Shown here piece after piece: positions 7,472 to 16,709 of a stretch of DNA of 64,000 bases. The first letter of the stretch is position 1. Each line of letters opens with the position of its first letter. Location of the stretch: NCBI RefSeq assembly GCF_000315365.1, contig NZ_CAOS01000013.1:248001-312000 (forward strand). Direction: 5' to 3'. This stretch comes from Desulforamulus hydrothermalis Lam5 = DSM 18033 (lineage in GTDB: Bacteria; Bacillota; Desulfotomaculia; Desulfotomaculales; Desulfotomaculaceae). The translations under genes were made by a program, and so were the position numbers. Below the pieces are notes generated by a model. That model ran no database searches. It saw only the letters and a program-made list of their open reading frames with translations, and had not been told where the DNA came from.

Positions 7472-8479
7472 TTGGTTAGTTTAGGCGGTCTTTCATTTTT
7501 AGTCTTATTAATCCTACTGGCAGTGTTTGTGGTGGTATTATTCAGCTTTATTCCGGTAGGGCTGTGGATATCTGCCCTGGCTGCCGGGGTAAAAGTGGGT
7601 ATTTTTACTCTGGTGGGCATGCGGCTGCGCCGGGTGCCGCCGGCCCAAATTGTTAACCCCCTGATTAAGGCGGATAAAGCGGGGTTGTCGGTTAATGTCA
7701 ACCAGCTGGAAGCCCATTACCTGGCCGGCGGTAATGTGGACCGCGTGGTGGATGCCCTGATTGCAGCGGAACGGGCTAACATTCCCCTTGCCTTTGAACG
7801 GGCCGCAGCCATTGATTTGGCAGGCCGCAATGTGCTGGAAGCGGTGCAAATGAGCGTAAACCCGAAGGTTATTGAAACCCCTGTCATCAGTGCGGTGGCC
7901 AAAGACGGTATTGAACTGAAGGCAGTGGCCCGGGTGACGGTGCGTGCCAATATTGACCGGCTGGTGGGCGGCGCCGGCGAAGAAACCGTTATTGCCAGGG
8001 TGGGCGAAGGTGTTGTCACCAGTGTGGGCAGTGCGGAATCCCATAAACTGGTGTTGGAAAACCCGGACAGTATTTCCAAAACTGTTTTGTCTAAAGGCTT
8101 GGATGCGGGTACTGCCTTTGAAATTCTGTCCATTGATATTGCTGATGTGGATATTGGACGCAACATCGGTGCCCAGTTGCAGATGGACCAGGCGGAAGCA
8201 GATAAAAATATTGCCCAGGCCAAGGCAGAGGAAAGACGGGCCATGGCGGTTGCCCGGGAACAGGAAATGAAAGCCAGGGTGCAGGAAATGCGGGCCAAAG
8301 TGGTGGAAGCAGAGGCAGAAGTGCCCCGGGCCATGGCGGAGGCTTTCCGCACCGGCCGGCTGGGTGTTATGGACTACTATAACATGCAAAACATCCTGGC
8401 CGATACCAAAATGAGGGAGTCCATAGCCGGTTCCGGCAACGGCAGAGAGGGCAGACATAAAGAGCTGAAGAACGAATAG
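7472..8479 (+). CDS. floA: Flotillin-like membrane protein FloA
   Basis: FloA is an integral membrane scaffold of bacterial functional microdomains. An N-terminal hydrophobic segment ([23 protein letters not shown]) is followed by an SPFH-type region and an alanine/glutamate-rich coiled coil with repeated AEA-type heptads, ending in [20 protein letters not shown] favour TTG 7472, about 12 bases behind AAGGGG, over TTG 7433, which lacks a ribosome site. The length is then 335 residues, as in Bacillus YqfA. The usual partner NfeD (yqeZ) is missing upstream, where an IS607 element sits instead. The small gene downstream follows after 11 bases. Confidence 0.92.
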   Translation: MVSLGGLSFLVLLILLAVFVVVLFSFIPVGLWISALAAGVKVGIFTLVGMRLRRVPPAQIVNPLIKADKAGLSVNVNQLEAHYLAGGNVDRVVDALIAAERANIPLAFERAAAIDLAGRNVLEAVQMSVNPKVIETPVISAVAKDGIELKAVARVTVRANIDRLVGGAGEETVIARVGEGVVTSVGSAESHKLVLENPDSISKTVLSKGLDAGTAFEILSIDIADVDIGRNIGAQLQMDQAEADKNIAQAKAEERRAMAVAREQEMKARVQEMRAKVVEAEAEVPRAMAEAFRTGRLGVMDYYNMQNILADTKMRESIAGSGNGREGRHKELKNE

Positions 8480-8490
8480 GGGGAGCCCCG

Positions 8491-8913
8491 TTGAAAACTA
8501 TTTTGATTGTTTTTATCATCTGGACTGTTCTCAAAGCCTTGTCTGACCGGGCCGGAAACAGGGTTCCGGAACAGTTGCCAGAGAACCGGGAAGAGCCGGC
8601 TGCCTACCGGCTACCTCCCGAACTGCAGGAAAAGTGGGGGGCGCCGGCTGACCATAAACAGACCCTTGAACAGGCGGTGCCTGTCCCGCCGGCAGCTTCC
8701 CCTGCCGGCGCCAGGCAGCCCCAACCGGCAGACCCCAAGCCGCTGCGGGTGCCTGATGCGGCCAGGGAAGCCAAACCACCGGCAGCCCAGGAGTGCCGGG
8801 AAATACCCGACCGGTTGCTTAACGGCCCGGCTTTGCGGCAGGGTATTATTCTGTCAGAAATCCTTGGTCCGCCGGCCGCCCGGCGCAGGCGCAGCAGGCC
8901 TACCATTAATTAG
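8491..8913 (+). CDS. Membrane-anchored Pro/Ala-rich hypothetical protein
   Basis: A TTG start behind GGGGGA gives a 140-residue protein with one short N-terminal hydrophobic segment (ILIVFIIWTVLKAL). It continues as a proline-, alanine- and glutamate-rich tail with no recognisable domain, except a conserved-looking end (RLLNGPALRQGIILSEILGPP). That end resembles the short segment repeated in YqfB-like or other downstream-of-floA proteins of Clostridia, but I cannot name the family. Its position between floA and yqfC suggests co-transcription and a membrane role. Confidence 0.7.
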   Translation: MKTILIVFIIWTVLKALSDRAGNRVPEQLPENREEPAAYRLPPELQEKWGAPADHKQTLEQAVPVPPAASPAGARQPQPADPKPLRVPDAAREAKPPAAQECREIPDRLLNGPALRQGIILSEILGPPAARRRRSRPTIN

Positions 8914-8964
8914 TAATGTTCCCCTCCCGGTGTGCATACACATATGCCAAGGAGGGGATTTTTT

Positions 8965-9264
8965 ATGTCCTTTAGAGATTTGCAAAAAAAGCTGAAAAAA
9001 CAGCTTTCGGATTTTCTTGAAATTCCCCATGATGTCATGCTGGACTTGCCTAAAATAGTGCTGGTGGGCAATTTGCAGGTATTTATAGAGAATCACAGGG
9101 GGATTGTGGAATACAGTACTGAAAAAATCCGGGTTATGGTGGGGGAAGGGGAAGTGGGCATCACCGGCCGGCAACTGGTGCTGCGCAATATCCGGACGGA
9201 TGAGATATGCGTGGAAGGGCAGATAAAATCCTTGAGCTTTCTGGCTCCCGGGGAGGTGTGGTAA
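8965..9264 (+). CDS. yqfC: Sporulation protein YqfC
   Basis: This 99-residue protein of the YabP/YqfC family starts at ATG 8965, seven bases behind AAGGAGGGG. The body has IPHDVMLDLPKIVLVGNLQVFIENHRGI, the family hallmark. In Bacillus yqfC and yqfD form a sigma-E operon in the mother cell. Here yqfC and yqfD are one base apart, so the pairing is conserved. The biochemical role is not established in the family. Confidence 0.93.
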   Translation: MSFRDLQKKLKKQLSDFLEIPHDVMLDLPKIVLVGNLQVFIENHRGIVEYSTEKIRVMVGEGEVGITGRQLVLRNIRTDEICVEGQIKSLSFLAPGEVW

Positions 9265-10554
9265 ATGGTTCTGCTGCGCTTGTTTTCTTTTTTATTGGGA
9301 CATGTATCCCTGGTGGTGCGGGGCGAGTTCCTGGAGAAATTTGTTAATTTGGCTGCCAGCCGGGGTATTTATCTTTGGGACATTACCCGCCTGAGCGAGG
9401 ATAAGGTGAGAGTGAAGGCTCGAATTTCGGATATTCGGTCCCTCAAACAGGTTGCCAGGACAACCCACAGCGGATTCAAAATTGTGGAGCGCCGGGGTTT
9501 GCCTTTTCTTATTAACAGCCTAAAAAAGCGTAAACTGCTGGCTATTGGGGGAGTTATATTTTTAGCCATCCTTTATTTTTTATCTTCTTTTGTCTGGTTT
9601 ATTGAAATTACCGGCCATGATAAGCTGTCTGCCGCAGAAATTAAGCAGATTGCCGCACAGGCAGGCCTGCGGCCCGGGGTAGCCAAATGGCAGCTGGATA
9701 CCAAGCAGGTGGAAACCACCCTGCGTGAAAAACTTCCCTCTCTGGCCTGGGCGGGTGTTTATGTTAAGGGAACCAAAGTAATTATTGAAGTGGCGGAGAA
9801 AAAACTGGTGCAGCCGGAGCCTGCTCAGGGGCAGCCGGCCCATATAATTGCCGGCAAGGCCGGTTTAATAAAAGAGGTGCTGGTGTTAGAAGGACAAGCG
9901 ATGGTAAACGAGGGCGATACGGTGTTGCCGGGCAGTGTTCTGATCAGCGGGGAAATAATACAAGAAATCAGGCCGGAAGCGGGCAATCAGCCGCTGCCGC
10001 CGGGTCAGGAACCGCCGCCCCCGCAAACAGTCAGCCGTTTTGTGCAAGCTAAGGGCATTGTCAGAGCCCGGGTATGGTACGAAGGTTACGGCGAATGCAA
10101 GTTTTCCGAAACTGTAGAAAAGCTGTCCGGCCAGCAAAAAACCTCAGTCCGTATTAAATTTGGGCCCAAGGAAATAATCATAGCAGGACCTGCCGTATCG
10201 CCTTACCGGTACTACCAAACCAGTCAGACAGTGAAAAGTCTGCCCAAATGGAGGAATCTGGCCATTCCCGTCGAAGTTACAACAGTGAATTATTTGGAAG
10301 TAATTAAGGAACGGGTCAATCACGGCCGGGCCGGCGCCCAAAAAATTGCTGAACAAAAGGCCCTGGCGGCGGTAAAGGCCAAGTTGCCCCAGGGTGCCAA
10401 ACTGGTGGAACAGCGGCTTGAACAGGTGAATACCGGCAGGGGAGAAGACCTGGTGAGAATTAAAGCATTTGTGGAAACCATTGAAGACATCGGGGTTGTG
10501 AAACCCTTTCAGGCAACTAAGGAGGATTACGTTGACCGAACGCACCGAACGTAA
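9265..10554 (+). CDS. yqfD: Sporulation protein YqfD
   Basis: The 429-residue protein has a soluble head, one transmembrane helix at about residues 91-112 (LLAIGGVIFLAILYFLSSFVW), and a large outer or intermembrane domain starting FIEITGHDKLSAAEIKQIAAQAG, as expected for YqfD. It is known as a stage IV sporulation protein needed for spore maturation in Bacillus. It directly follows yqfC. Its end overlaps the TTG start of phoH by 23 bases. A proline-rich insert PPGQEPPPPQ near residue 250 is a small oddity. Confidence 0.93.
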   Translation: MVLLRLFSFLLGHVSLVVRGEFLEKFVNLAASRGIYLWDITRLSEDKVRVKARISDIRSLKQVARTTHSGFKIVERRGLPFLINSLKKRKLLAIGGVIFLAILYFLSSFVWFIEITGHDKLSAAEIKQIAAQAGLRPGVAKWQLDTKQVETTLREKLPSLAWAGVYVKGTKVIIEVAEKKLVQPEPAQGQPAHIIAGKAGLIKEVLVLEGQAMVNEGDTVLPGSVLISGEIIQEIRPEAGNQPLPPGQEPPPPQTVSRFVQAKGIVRARVWYEGYGECKFSETVEKLSGQQKTSVRIKFGPKEIIIAGPAVSPYRYYQTSQTVKSLPKWRNLAIPVEVTTVNYLEVIKERVNHGRAGAQKIAEQKALAAVKAKLPQGAKLVEQRLEQVNTGRGEDLVRIKAFVETIEDIGVVKPFQATKEDYVDRTHRT

Positions 10555-11494
10555 AATAGTAATTGATGATCACGAAGCAGCGGCAGAAATTTTTGGTAAA
10601 CAGGATGAAAATATTAATTTAATTGAACAAGGGCTGGGTGTCCGCATTGTGGCCCGGGGAGAAGAACTGACCCTGCTGGGATCAGCGGAGCAGGTACAAC
10701 AAGGTGAAGAAGTTTTTGCACAGTTATATGGTTATTATAAGTCCGGCAACCATATCAGCCGGCATGAAATTAATTATGCGTTGAGATCGGTCAAGGCAGG
10801 AGTTAAAGATACTTTAACCAATTTAGCCAGGGATGTTGTGCTGGTGACCGCCCGGGGCAAACAGGTGAAGCCCAAAACCCTGGGCCAAAAGGATTATATT
10901 CAAAACATCAGGCATAACGACATTGTATTTGCCATTGGCCCGGCCGGCAGCGGCAAAACTTACCTGGCGGTGGCCATGGCAGTCAATGCGTTGCGGAAAA
11001 AAGAGGTAAACCGTCTTATCCTTACCCGCCCTGCTGTGGAAGCGGGGGAAAAGCTAGGCTTTTTGCCGGGAGATTTGCAGGAAAAGGTGGACCCTTATTT
11101 GCGTCCCCTGTATGACAGCCTGTATGATATTTTAGGTTTTGACCACACGCAAAAATATCTGGAGAGAAATACCATAGAAATTGCCCCCCTGGCTTATATG
11201 AGAGGCAGGACCCTGGAAGATGCCTTTATCATCCTGGATGAGGCCCAAAACACCACTCCGGAACAGATGAAAATGTTTTTAACCCGCCTGGGCTTCGGCT
11301 CTAAGGCAGTGATAACCGGTGATATCACCCAAATTGACCTGCCCCGGGGCCAAGTTTCCGGGCTGGTGGATGCCAAACGGGTGCTGGAAGGTGTTAAGGG
11401 TATTGCTTTCCAATGGATGACCGCAGCGGATATAGTGCGCCACCCCCTGGTAATGGAGATTATCCGGGCTTACGACCGGCAGGCTGAACAGTAG
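10532..11494 (+). CDS. phoH: PhoH-family ATPase
   Basis: A KH-like N-terminal region leads into a PhoH ATPase domain with Walker A GPAGSGKTY at about residues 136-144 and Walker B FIILDEAQNTTPEQMKMFLTRLG. PhoH proteins couple ATP hydrolysis to RNA processing, and the gene is nearly always next to ybeY, as here. The TTG start lies inside yqfD behind AAGGAGG, so the two genes are translationally coupled. The length of 320 residues is standard. Confidence 0.95.
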   Translation: MTERTERKIVIDDHEAAAEIFGKQDENINLIEQGLGVRIVARGEELTLLGSAEQVQQGEEVFAQLYGYYKSGNHISRHEINYALRSVKAGVKDTLTNLARDVVLVTARGKQVKPKTLGQKDYIQNIRHNDIVFAIGPAGSGKTYLAVAMAVNALRKKEVNRLILTRPAVEAGEKLGFLPGDLQEKVDPYLRPLYDSLYDILGFDHTQKYLERNTIEIAPLAYMRGRTLEDAFIILDEAQNTTPEQMKMFLTRLGFGSKAVITGDITQIDLPRGQVSGLVDAKRVLEGVKGIAFQWMTAADIVRHPLVMEIIRAYDRQAEQ

Positions 11495-11531
11495 GACAGG
11501 CCTCTTAGGCAGGTCGGGGAGTGATGGTTAT

Positions 11532-13691
11532 ATGTTTTCATGGCGAGATATCGGTGGCGGCCTTGTCAAAGGCCTTAAATATGTGTTTAAAAATTATTTA
11601 TTCCGGCGTTATATAACAGCAGGGTTATTTTTTCTGCTGATTACCATACTGGTATCCTTTGAGTTTGTTCCTCAAAAGGTGAATCTGCAGGTGGGGCAGA
11701 TTTCTCCCACCACTATTTATGCGCCCAAAAGTGTGGTGTATATTGACCAGGAAAAAACCCAGGCAGAACGACGCCAGGCCATGGAGAAGGTACCCCGGGT
11801 ACCGGAAATCAATCCGGACGTGAGTACAGCGGTACGCCGGGATATTAACCAGGTGCTGCAGGATGTTAAAGCGGTGCAGGCGGATCACGACACCGACCCG
11901 GCAGCCAAGGTTAACCGGCTGAAATCACTGTTGCCTTTTGAGCTGCCACAGCAGGTTTTGGCAGAATTGGCAGCCGGCAGCCCCGCCGGCACCGATCAGC
12001 TGGCGGCGGGTATTGATGCGGTGCTCAGTGAGATATTGGATCAGGGGGAGGGGGTAACGCCCGAAAAATTATCCCCGGCCAAGGATCAGGCAGCCGCTAA
12101 ACTGGCGGCCCGGCAGTTTGCCGAACCGTACCGCCTGCTGGGCCAGAATCTGGTCAGACATTTTTTAAGGGCCAATGCCTTTTTTGACGAAGAAAAGTAC
12201 CGCCTGTTGCAGCAGGAAGCTGCTGAGAGTGTGCCGCCGGTGCGGGTTAGCATACAGTACCGGGAGAGAATTATCTCCCAGGGAGATGTAGTTACCGAAG
12301 AACATATTGCCAAGCTGCAGGCACTGGGTTTATCCAGGCCCCAGCATTCCTTTGCCACTCTTTTGGGTACCGGCTTACTGGTGGCTTTGTTAATGACGGT
12401 GCTGCTGATGCACACCTATATCCATCACCGGGATATCTACCACAACGGCAGCTATCTCAGCTTAATCGGTATTATCAGTTTGATTACCTTAATTGTGTCC
12501 CGGGCCGTCATGGCGATCAATATCAGCCACTGGCCGGAATTGGGGGCGCTTTTCGGCTATCTGGCTCCCATCGCGGCAGCCGGCATGTTAATTACCGTTT
12601 TACTGGATTCCCGGCTGGCTCTTTTGCTGGTGACAATTTTGTCTTTACTGCTGGGAGTAATGGCCGGCAACCAGTTTCACTTCAGTCTGGTTGGCTTTGT
12701 GGGCGGTGTCAGCGGGGTTTACAGTGTGTCTAAACTAAGCCAGCGGGGGGACCTGGTGCGGGCAGGAATTTATGTAGGACTCTCCAATGTGGTAATTATT
12801 GCGGTGGTGGGGCTGATTACCGGGGTTCCCTGGTACCTGGTGGTAACCTCCTCACTGGCCCTGGGGATTGCCAACGGCCTGCTTTCCTCCATCCTGACCA
12901 ATGGGGCGCTGCCTTACTTGGAAACCAGCTTTGGCATTACCTCCACTGTCAGACTTCTGGAACTGTCCAACCCCAACAACCCGCTGCTGAAAAAGCTGCT
13001 GACCGAAGCTCCCGGTACCTACCACCACAGTATATTAGTGGGCAACCTGGCGGAAGCAGCGGCCGAAAGCGTAGGGGCAGAACCGTTGGTGGTGCGGGTG
13101 GGTGCCTATTATCATGATATCGGTAAACTAAAGCGCCCTTATTTCTTTATTGAAAACCAGCTGGGCGGTGACAACCCCCATGATAAAATTGCCCCTTCTT
13201 TAAGCACCTTAATCCTTACATCCCATGTTAAGGACGGGGTGGAACTGGCCAGAGAACATAAACTGCCGCAGCCAATCATTGATATTATTGAGCAGCATCA
13301 CGGTAAAAGCCTGTGCAGCTTTTTCTATCACAAGGCCCTGGAAGGTGACCGTACCGAATCCGTCAATGAAGAAGATTTCCGCTACGAAGGGCCTAAGCCG
13401 CGCACCAAAGAGGCAGCCATTGTGATGCTGGCCGACAACATCGAAGCAGCCGTCCGCTCTTTGCAAAATCCGACCCCGGGCAGGGTGGAAGGTGTGGTGC
13501 GTAAACTCATTAAAGACAGGCTGATGGACGGCCAGTTGGACGAGTGCAATCTTACCTTTAAAGACCTGGATGCCATCGCCAACAGTTTCCTGCGGGTTCT
13601 CTCGGGTATTTTTCACAACAGAATTGAGTATCCTGATATGAAACAGGAAATGGAAAGGAGAAAAACACCCTATGCCGGTTCTCGTAAGTAA
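11532..13691 (+). CDS. pgpH: 7TM-HD cyclic-di-AMP phosphodiesterase PgpH
   Basis: The protein has an N-terminal membrane helix (about residues 27-44), an extracytoplasmic 7TMR-HDED domain (about 50-270), a cluster of seven membrane helices (about 278-465), and a cytoplasmic HD domain. The metal-binding HD pair lies in YYHDIGKLKRPYFF near residue 527. Family members hydrolyse the second messenger c-di-AMP. The 719-residue length is full. The gene overlaps ybeY by 20 bases and sits in the standard phoH-pgpH-ybeY order. Confidence 0.94.
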   Translation: MFSWRDIGGGLVKGLKYVFKNYLFRRYITAGLFFLLITILVSFEFVPQKVNLQVGQISPTTIYAPKSVVYIDQEKTQAERRQAMEKVPRVPEINPDVSTAVRRDINQVLQDVKAVQADHDTDPAAKVNRLKSLLPFELPQQVLAELAAGSPAGTDQLAAGIDAVLSEILDQGEGVTPEKLSPAKDQAAAKLAARQFAEPYRLLGQNLVRHFLRANAFFDEEKYRLLQQEAAESVPPVRVSIQYRERIISQGDVVTEEHIAKLQALGLSRPQHSFATLLGTGLLVALLMTVLLMHTYIHHRDIYHNGSYLSLIGIISLITLIVSRAVMAINISHWPELGALFGYLAPIAAAGMLITVLLDSRLALLLVTILSLLLGVMAGNQFHFSLVGFVGGVSGVYSVSKLSQRGDLVRAGIYVGLSNVVIIAVVGLITGVPWYLVVTSSLALGIANGLLSSILTNGALPYLETSFGITSTVRLLELSNPNNPLLKKLLTEAPGTYHHSILVGNLAEAAAESVGAEPLVVRVGAYYHDIGKLKRPYFFIENQLGGDNPHDKIAPSLSTLILTSHVKDGVELAREHKLPQPIIDIIEQHHGKSLCSFFYHKALEGDRTESVNEEDFRYEGPKPRTKEAAIVMLADNIEAAVRSLQNPTPGRVEGVVRKLIKDRLMDGQLDECNLTFKDLDAIANSFLRVLSGIFHNRIEYPDMKQEMERRKTPYAGSRK

Positions 13692-14133
13692 TTTGCAGGA
13701 AGAAGTAGCAGTGCCTGACAACCTGGTTAACCTGGTGGAAAAAGTAATATTAGAAACCCTGCAGTATGAGGGCTATTCGCCCGGGGCCGAGGTAGGGCTG
13801 ATTTTTGTGGACGACAACTACATCCAAAGTTTAAACGCCGAATACCGGGGTATTGATAAACCAACCGATGTTTTATCTTTTGCTCTCAATGAAGGGGAAG
13901 ACATGCCCCAGGTTGAAGAAGCGGAGGACCTGCTGGGGGATATCGTTATTTCCCTGCCCACCGCCCGGCGCCAGGCCGCGGCCTACGGTCATTCATTCGA
14001 GCGGGAGGTGGCCTACCTGACTGCCCACGGCTGCCTGCACCTGCTGGGCTACGACCACCAAAACGAAGCAGACCGCCAAGTTATGCGGCAAAAGGAAGAA
14101 GCAATTTTGCACCGCCTCAATATCTCCCGCTAA
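13672..14133 (+). CDS. ybeY: Endoribonuclease YbeY
   Basis: The zinc motif HxxxHxxxxxH is seen as HGCLHLLGYDH, giving His119, His123 and His129 as ligands. YbeY takes part in 16S rRNA 3' maturation and ribosome quality control. A GGAAAGGAG site lies inside the end of pgpH, so translation is coupled. The 153-residue length and the neighbours phoH and era, also ribosome-linked, match the family context. Confidence 0.96.
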   Translation: MPVLVSNLQEEVAVPDNLVNLVEKVILETLQYEGYSPGAEVGLIFVDDNYIQSLNAEYRGIDKPTDVLSFALNEGEDMPQVEEAEDLLGDIVISLPTARRQAAAYGHSFEREVAYLTAHGCLHLLGYDHQNEADRQVMRQKEEAILHRLNISR

Positions 14134-14190
14134 TTTAACTTGAAGCGGTGTATGTTTTTTGCAATCCGCTTGAAGTGGGAAAGGGTTACC

Positions 14191-14559
14191 GTGAGTATGA
14201 AGGGTTTTGTTAAAAGTTTCGGCTGTGCCCTGGCGGGCATATTATATACCCTGCGCACCCAGAGGAATATGAAGATTCACTTTGCTGCCGCTCTCTGGGT
14301 GGTGACAGTGGGGATTTTTTTGGATTTAACCGCCGCTGAGTGGACAGATATTACCCTGGCGGTCTTTTTTGTCCTGGCCGCTGAGTGTATTAACACAGCT
14401 GTCGAAGCAGCGGTAAACCTATGCTCGCCCCACCGGCACCACCTGGCCAAAGCAGCTAAAGACTGTGCCGCCGGTGCGGTACTGCTGGCAGCCATGCATG
14501 CTTTATTGGTGGCTTTTTTCATTTTGTGGCCGAAAATAATCAGGTTATTCCAGCTGTAA
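14191..14559 (+). CDS. dgkA: Undecaprenol/diacylglycerol kinase DgkA
   Basis: The small integral membrane kinase has three predicted helices and the motif AECINTAVEAAVNL, which holds the conserved glutamates and asparagine of the family. In Gram-positives it phosphorylates undecaprenol for cell-wall lipid recycling. I choose GTG 14191 behind GGGAAAGGG; an upstream ATG at 14152 would add a sequence with no ribosome site. The length is about 122 residues. It lies between ybeY and cdd as in Bacillus. Confidence 0.9.
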   Translation: MSMKGFVKSFGCALAGILYTLRTQRNMKIHFAAALWVVTVGIFLDLTAAEWTDITLAVFFVLAAECINTAVEAAVNLCSPHRHHLAKAAKDCAAGAVLLAAMHALLVAFFILWPKIIRLFQL

Positions 14560-14618
14560 ACAATTGCCGCCGATGCCGGGGCGGGCCGGCTGGCCGCGGC
14601 TTATCAAGGGGTGATTAA

Positions 14619-15023
14619 ATGTCTGTGACACCGGAAACACTGATAGAGCGGGCTAAAGAGGCCAGGCAACGGGCCTATGCGCCTTATTCCAAGTTTAAGG
14701 TAGGAGCTGCCCTGTTAACCAAAGAAGGGCGTATCTTCACCGGATGCAATGTGGAAAATGCTTCTTACGGACTTACCTGTTGCGCTGAACGAACAGCTCT
14801 GTTGAAGGCTGTTTCTGAAGGATATCAAAACTTTACGGACATCGCTATAGTGGCGGATGTAGCAACCTTCTGCAGTCCCTGCGGGGCGTGCCGGCAAGTG
14901 CTGGCTGAGTTTGGCGGGCACATTAAAGTGCACATGGCTAACCTGCAGGGTCAATATGAGACTGCTGCGGTACAGGAATTGCTGCCCGGTTTTTTTGAGG
15001 CTAAAGATATGCATTTTAAATAA
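14619..15023 (+). CDS. cdd: Cytidine deaminase
   Basis: The zinc-binding and catalytic motifs are NVENASYGLTCCAERTAL (Cys-Ala-Glu) and CSPCGACRQVLAEF. The enzyme deaminates cytidine and deoxycytidine for pyrimidine salvage. The protein is 134 residues, the homotetrameric type. A GGGGTGAT site precedes the ATG. It lies in the conserved dgkA-cdd-era order. Confidence 0.95.
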   Translation: MSVTPETLIERAKEARQRAYAPYSKFKVGAALLTKEGRIFTGCNVENASYGLTCCAERTALLKAVSEGYQNFTDIAIVADVATFCSPCGACRQVLAEFGGHIKVHMANLQGQYETAAVQELLPGFFEAKDMHFK

Positions 15024-15093
15024 GCATGTCAAATTGTCTTGCAAGCGAGCGGTTAATAACTGTGGGATTACCTTTATACTGGGAGGATGAATT

Positions 15094-16002
15094 ATGCTTG
15101 GTACACCGGAAAATTTTCGTTCAGGATTTGTAGCCCTGGTGGGGCGCCCCAATGTAGGGAAGTCTACCCTTTTAAACAAGCTGGTGGGACAAAAGGTGGC
15201 CATCATGTCAGACAAGCCACAAACCACCAGGCACAAAATTCACTCGGTACTAACCCGGCCGGATGCACAAATTGTTTTCCTGGATACGCCGGGTATTCAC
15301 AAACCCAGGCATAAACTGGGTGAATATATGGTGGAGGTAGCCCTTAACGCCCTTAAGGAAGTTGATGTGGTGTTATTCCTGGTGGAAGCCACCGATCCGC
15401 CGGGTGCCGGCGACCGGTATATTGCTGAACAGCTAAAGCAGATTAAGACGCCGGTTTTCCTGATGATTAATAAAATAGATTTAGTTAAAAAAGAAGATGT
15501 TCTGGCATCTATTGTCCGCTATAAAGACCTGCTGCCCTTTGCGGAAGTAATTCCTGTTTCCGCCCTGGCCGGCGATAATGTGGAGCGCCTTATTGATACC
15601 ATAGTCAGCTACCTGCCGGCAGGACCCCAGTATTACCCGGCAGACATGATCACCGACCGGCCGGAACGCTTTATTATGGCAGAAATTATCCGGGAAAAGG
15701 TGCTCCACCTGACCAGTGAGGAAGTGCCCCATTCGGTGGCGGTGGTGGTGGAACAGGTGCAGGCTAATAATAACGGCGTCGTGGTAGTAAACGCTGTTAT
15801 CTATACTGAGCGTGATTCGCAAAAAGCCATTTTAATCGGCAAAGGCGGTGCCATGCTTAAAGAAGTGGGCCGCCGGGCCAGGGAAGAAATAGAAAACTTG
15901 TTGGGCTCCCGGGTGTACCTGGAGCTATGGGTAAAAGTGAAGAAAGATTGGCGCAATAAAATGGCTGATCTGAGAAATTTTGGCTTCACCCGGGAAGAAT
16001 AG
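15094..16002 (+). CDS. era: GTPase Era
   Basis: The G1 motif GRPNVGKST, G3 DTPGIHKP and G4 NKIDLV define the GTPase domain. A C-terminal KH domain with AILIGKGGAMLKEVGRRARE binds the 3' end of 16S rRNA. Era is an essential 30S assembly factor. The 302-residue length is standard. GGGAGGAT lies in front of ATG 15094. The next gene (ubiX) is convergent, so the block ends here. Confidence 0.97.
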   Translation: MLGTPENFRSGFVALVGRPNVGKSTLLNKLVGQKVAIMSDKPQTTRHKIHSVLTRPDAQIVFLDTPGIHKPRHKLGEYMVEVALNALKEVDVVLFLVEATDPPGAGDRYIAEQLKQIKTPVFLMINKIDLVKKEDVLASIVRYKDLLPFAEVIPVSALAGDNVERLIDTIVSYLPAGPQYYPADMITDRPERFIMAEIIREKVLHLTSEEVPHSVAVVVEQVQANNNGVVVVNAVIYTERDSQKAILIGKGGAMLKEVGRRAREEIENLLGSRVYLELWVKVKKDWRNKMADLRNFGFTREE

Positions 16003-16013
16003 AACGAAAAGCT

Positions 16014-16574
16014 CTACCCGGGCCATCTTTTTACCAGGTCATTGGCCAGTCCTAAACGGTCGCAAATCCGGCCCACAGTCTGGTTAACAATATCCTGCAC
16101 CGTGCCGGGTTGTTGATAAAAGGCCGGCATAGGAGGCAGGATAACTGCCCCGGCCCGGGCCAGCTTCAACATATTTTCCAGGTGAATCACATTTAAGGGG
16201 GTTTCCCGGGGAACTAAAATCAAGGGCCGGCCTTCTTTTAAAGTAACATCCGCTGCCCGGACAATCAGGTTTTCGGCATAGCCATGGGCCAGCCCGGCCA
16301 GTGTTTTCATACTGCAGGGCACAATTACCATGCCCTGGTGCAAAAATGAGCCACTGGCTATGGCTGCCGCCAAATCATCCTGATCATAGCAAAAGTCCGC
16401 CAGCCGGGTCACTTCTGCCGGGGTGAAGGATGTTTCCAACTCGATGGTGCGCCGGGCCCACCGGCTTAAAATCAAATGGGTTTCTATAGCCAGTTTTTTT
16501 AACTGTTCCAACAAAGTTATACCGTATATTACACCGGTGGCACCGGTAATACCTACCACAAGACGCAACTTCAT
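16014..16574 (-). CDS. ubiX: Flavin prenyltransferase UbiX
   Basis: The protein begins MKLRLVVGITGATGVIYG, the FMN-binding start of the UbiX/Pad1 family. It continues with the PCSMKTLAGLAHGYAENLI signature. The enzyme makes prenylated FMN, the cofactor of UbiD decarboxylases. ATG 16574 with AAAGGAGGG six bases before it is the clear start. A ubiD partner is not in the window, so the physiological decarboxylase is unknown. The length of 186 residues is normal. Confidence 0.93.
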   Translation of the reverse strand: MKLRLVVGITGATGVIYGITLLEQLKKLAIETHLILSRWARRTIELETSFTPAEVTRLADFCYDQDDLAAAIASGSFLHQGMVIVPCSMKTLAGLAHGYAENLIVRAADVTLKEGRPLILVPRETPLNVIHLENMLKLARAGAVILPPMPAFYQQPGTVQDIVNQTVGRICDRLGLANDLVKRWPG

Positions 16575-16625
16575 CCCTCCTTTCCCCATTTTACAGATAT
16601 TTCCCGGAAAAGCAAAGCAAAAAGT

Positions 16626-16660
16626 AACCCGTACCACTCTTTGGCCGGTGATACGGGTTT
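16626..16660 (-). terminator. Terminator of the rubrerythrin gene
   Basis: AACCCGTA and TACGGGTT form an 8-bp stem. Reading leftwards the stem is followed by ACTTTTTGCTTTGC. It lies between the rubrerythrin stop and ubiX. A second perfect 7-bp hairpin (AAGCCTG/CAGGCTT, 16680-16696) is just upstream on the same transcript. Confidence 0.6.
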
Positions 16661-16709
16661 CTTGACAGCGACCCCGGGCAAGCCTGCCGCAGGCTTAACG
16701 GGCAGGGCT

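Noticed and set aside
7538-8458. 306-codon minus-strand frame antisense to floA
   Set aside because: His/Gly-rich translation typical of the reverse of a real gene; floA is intact on the other strand.
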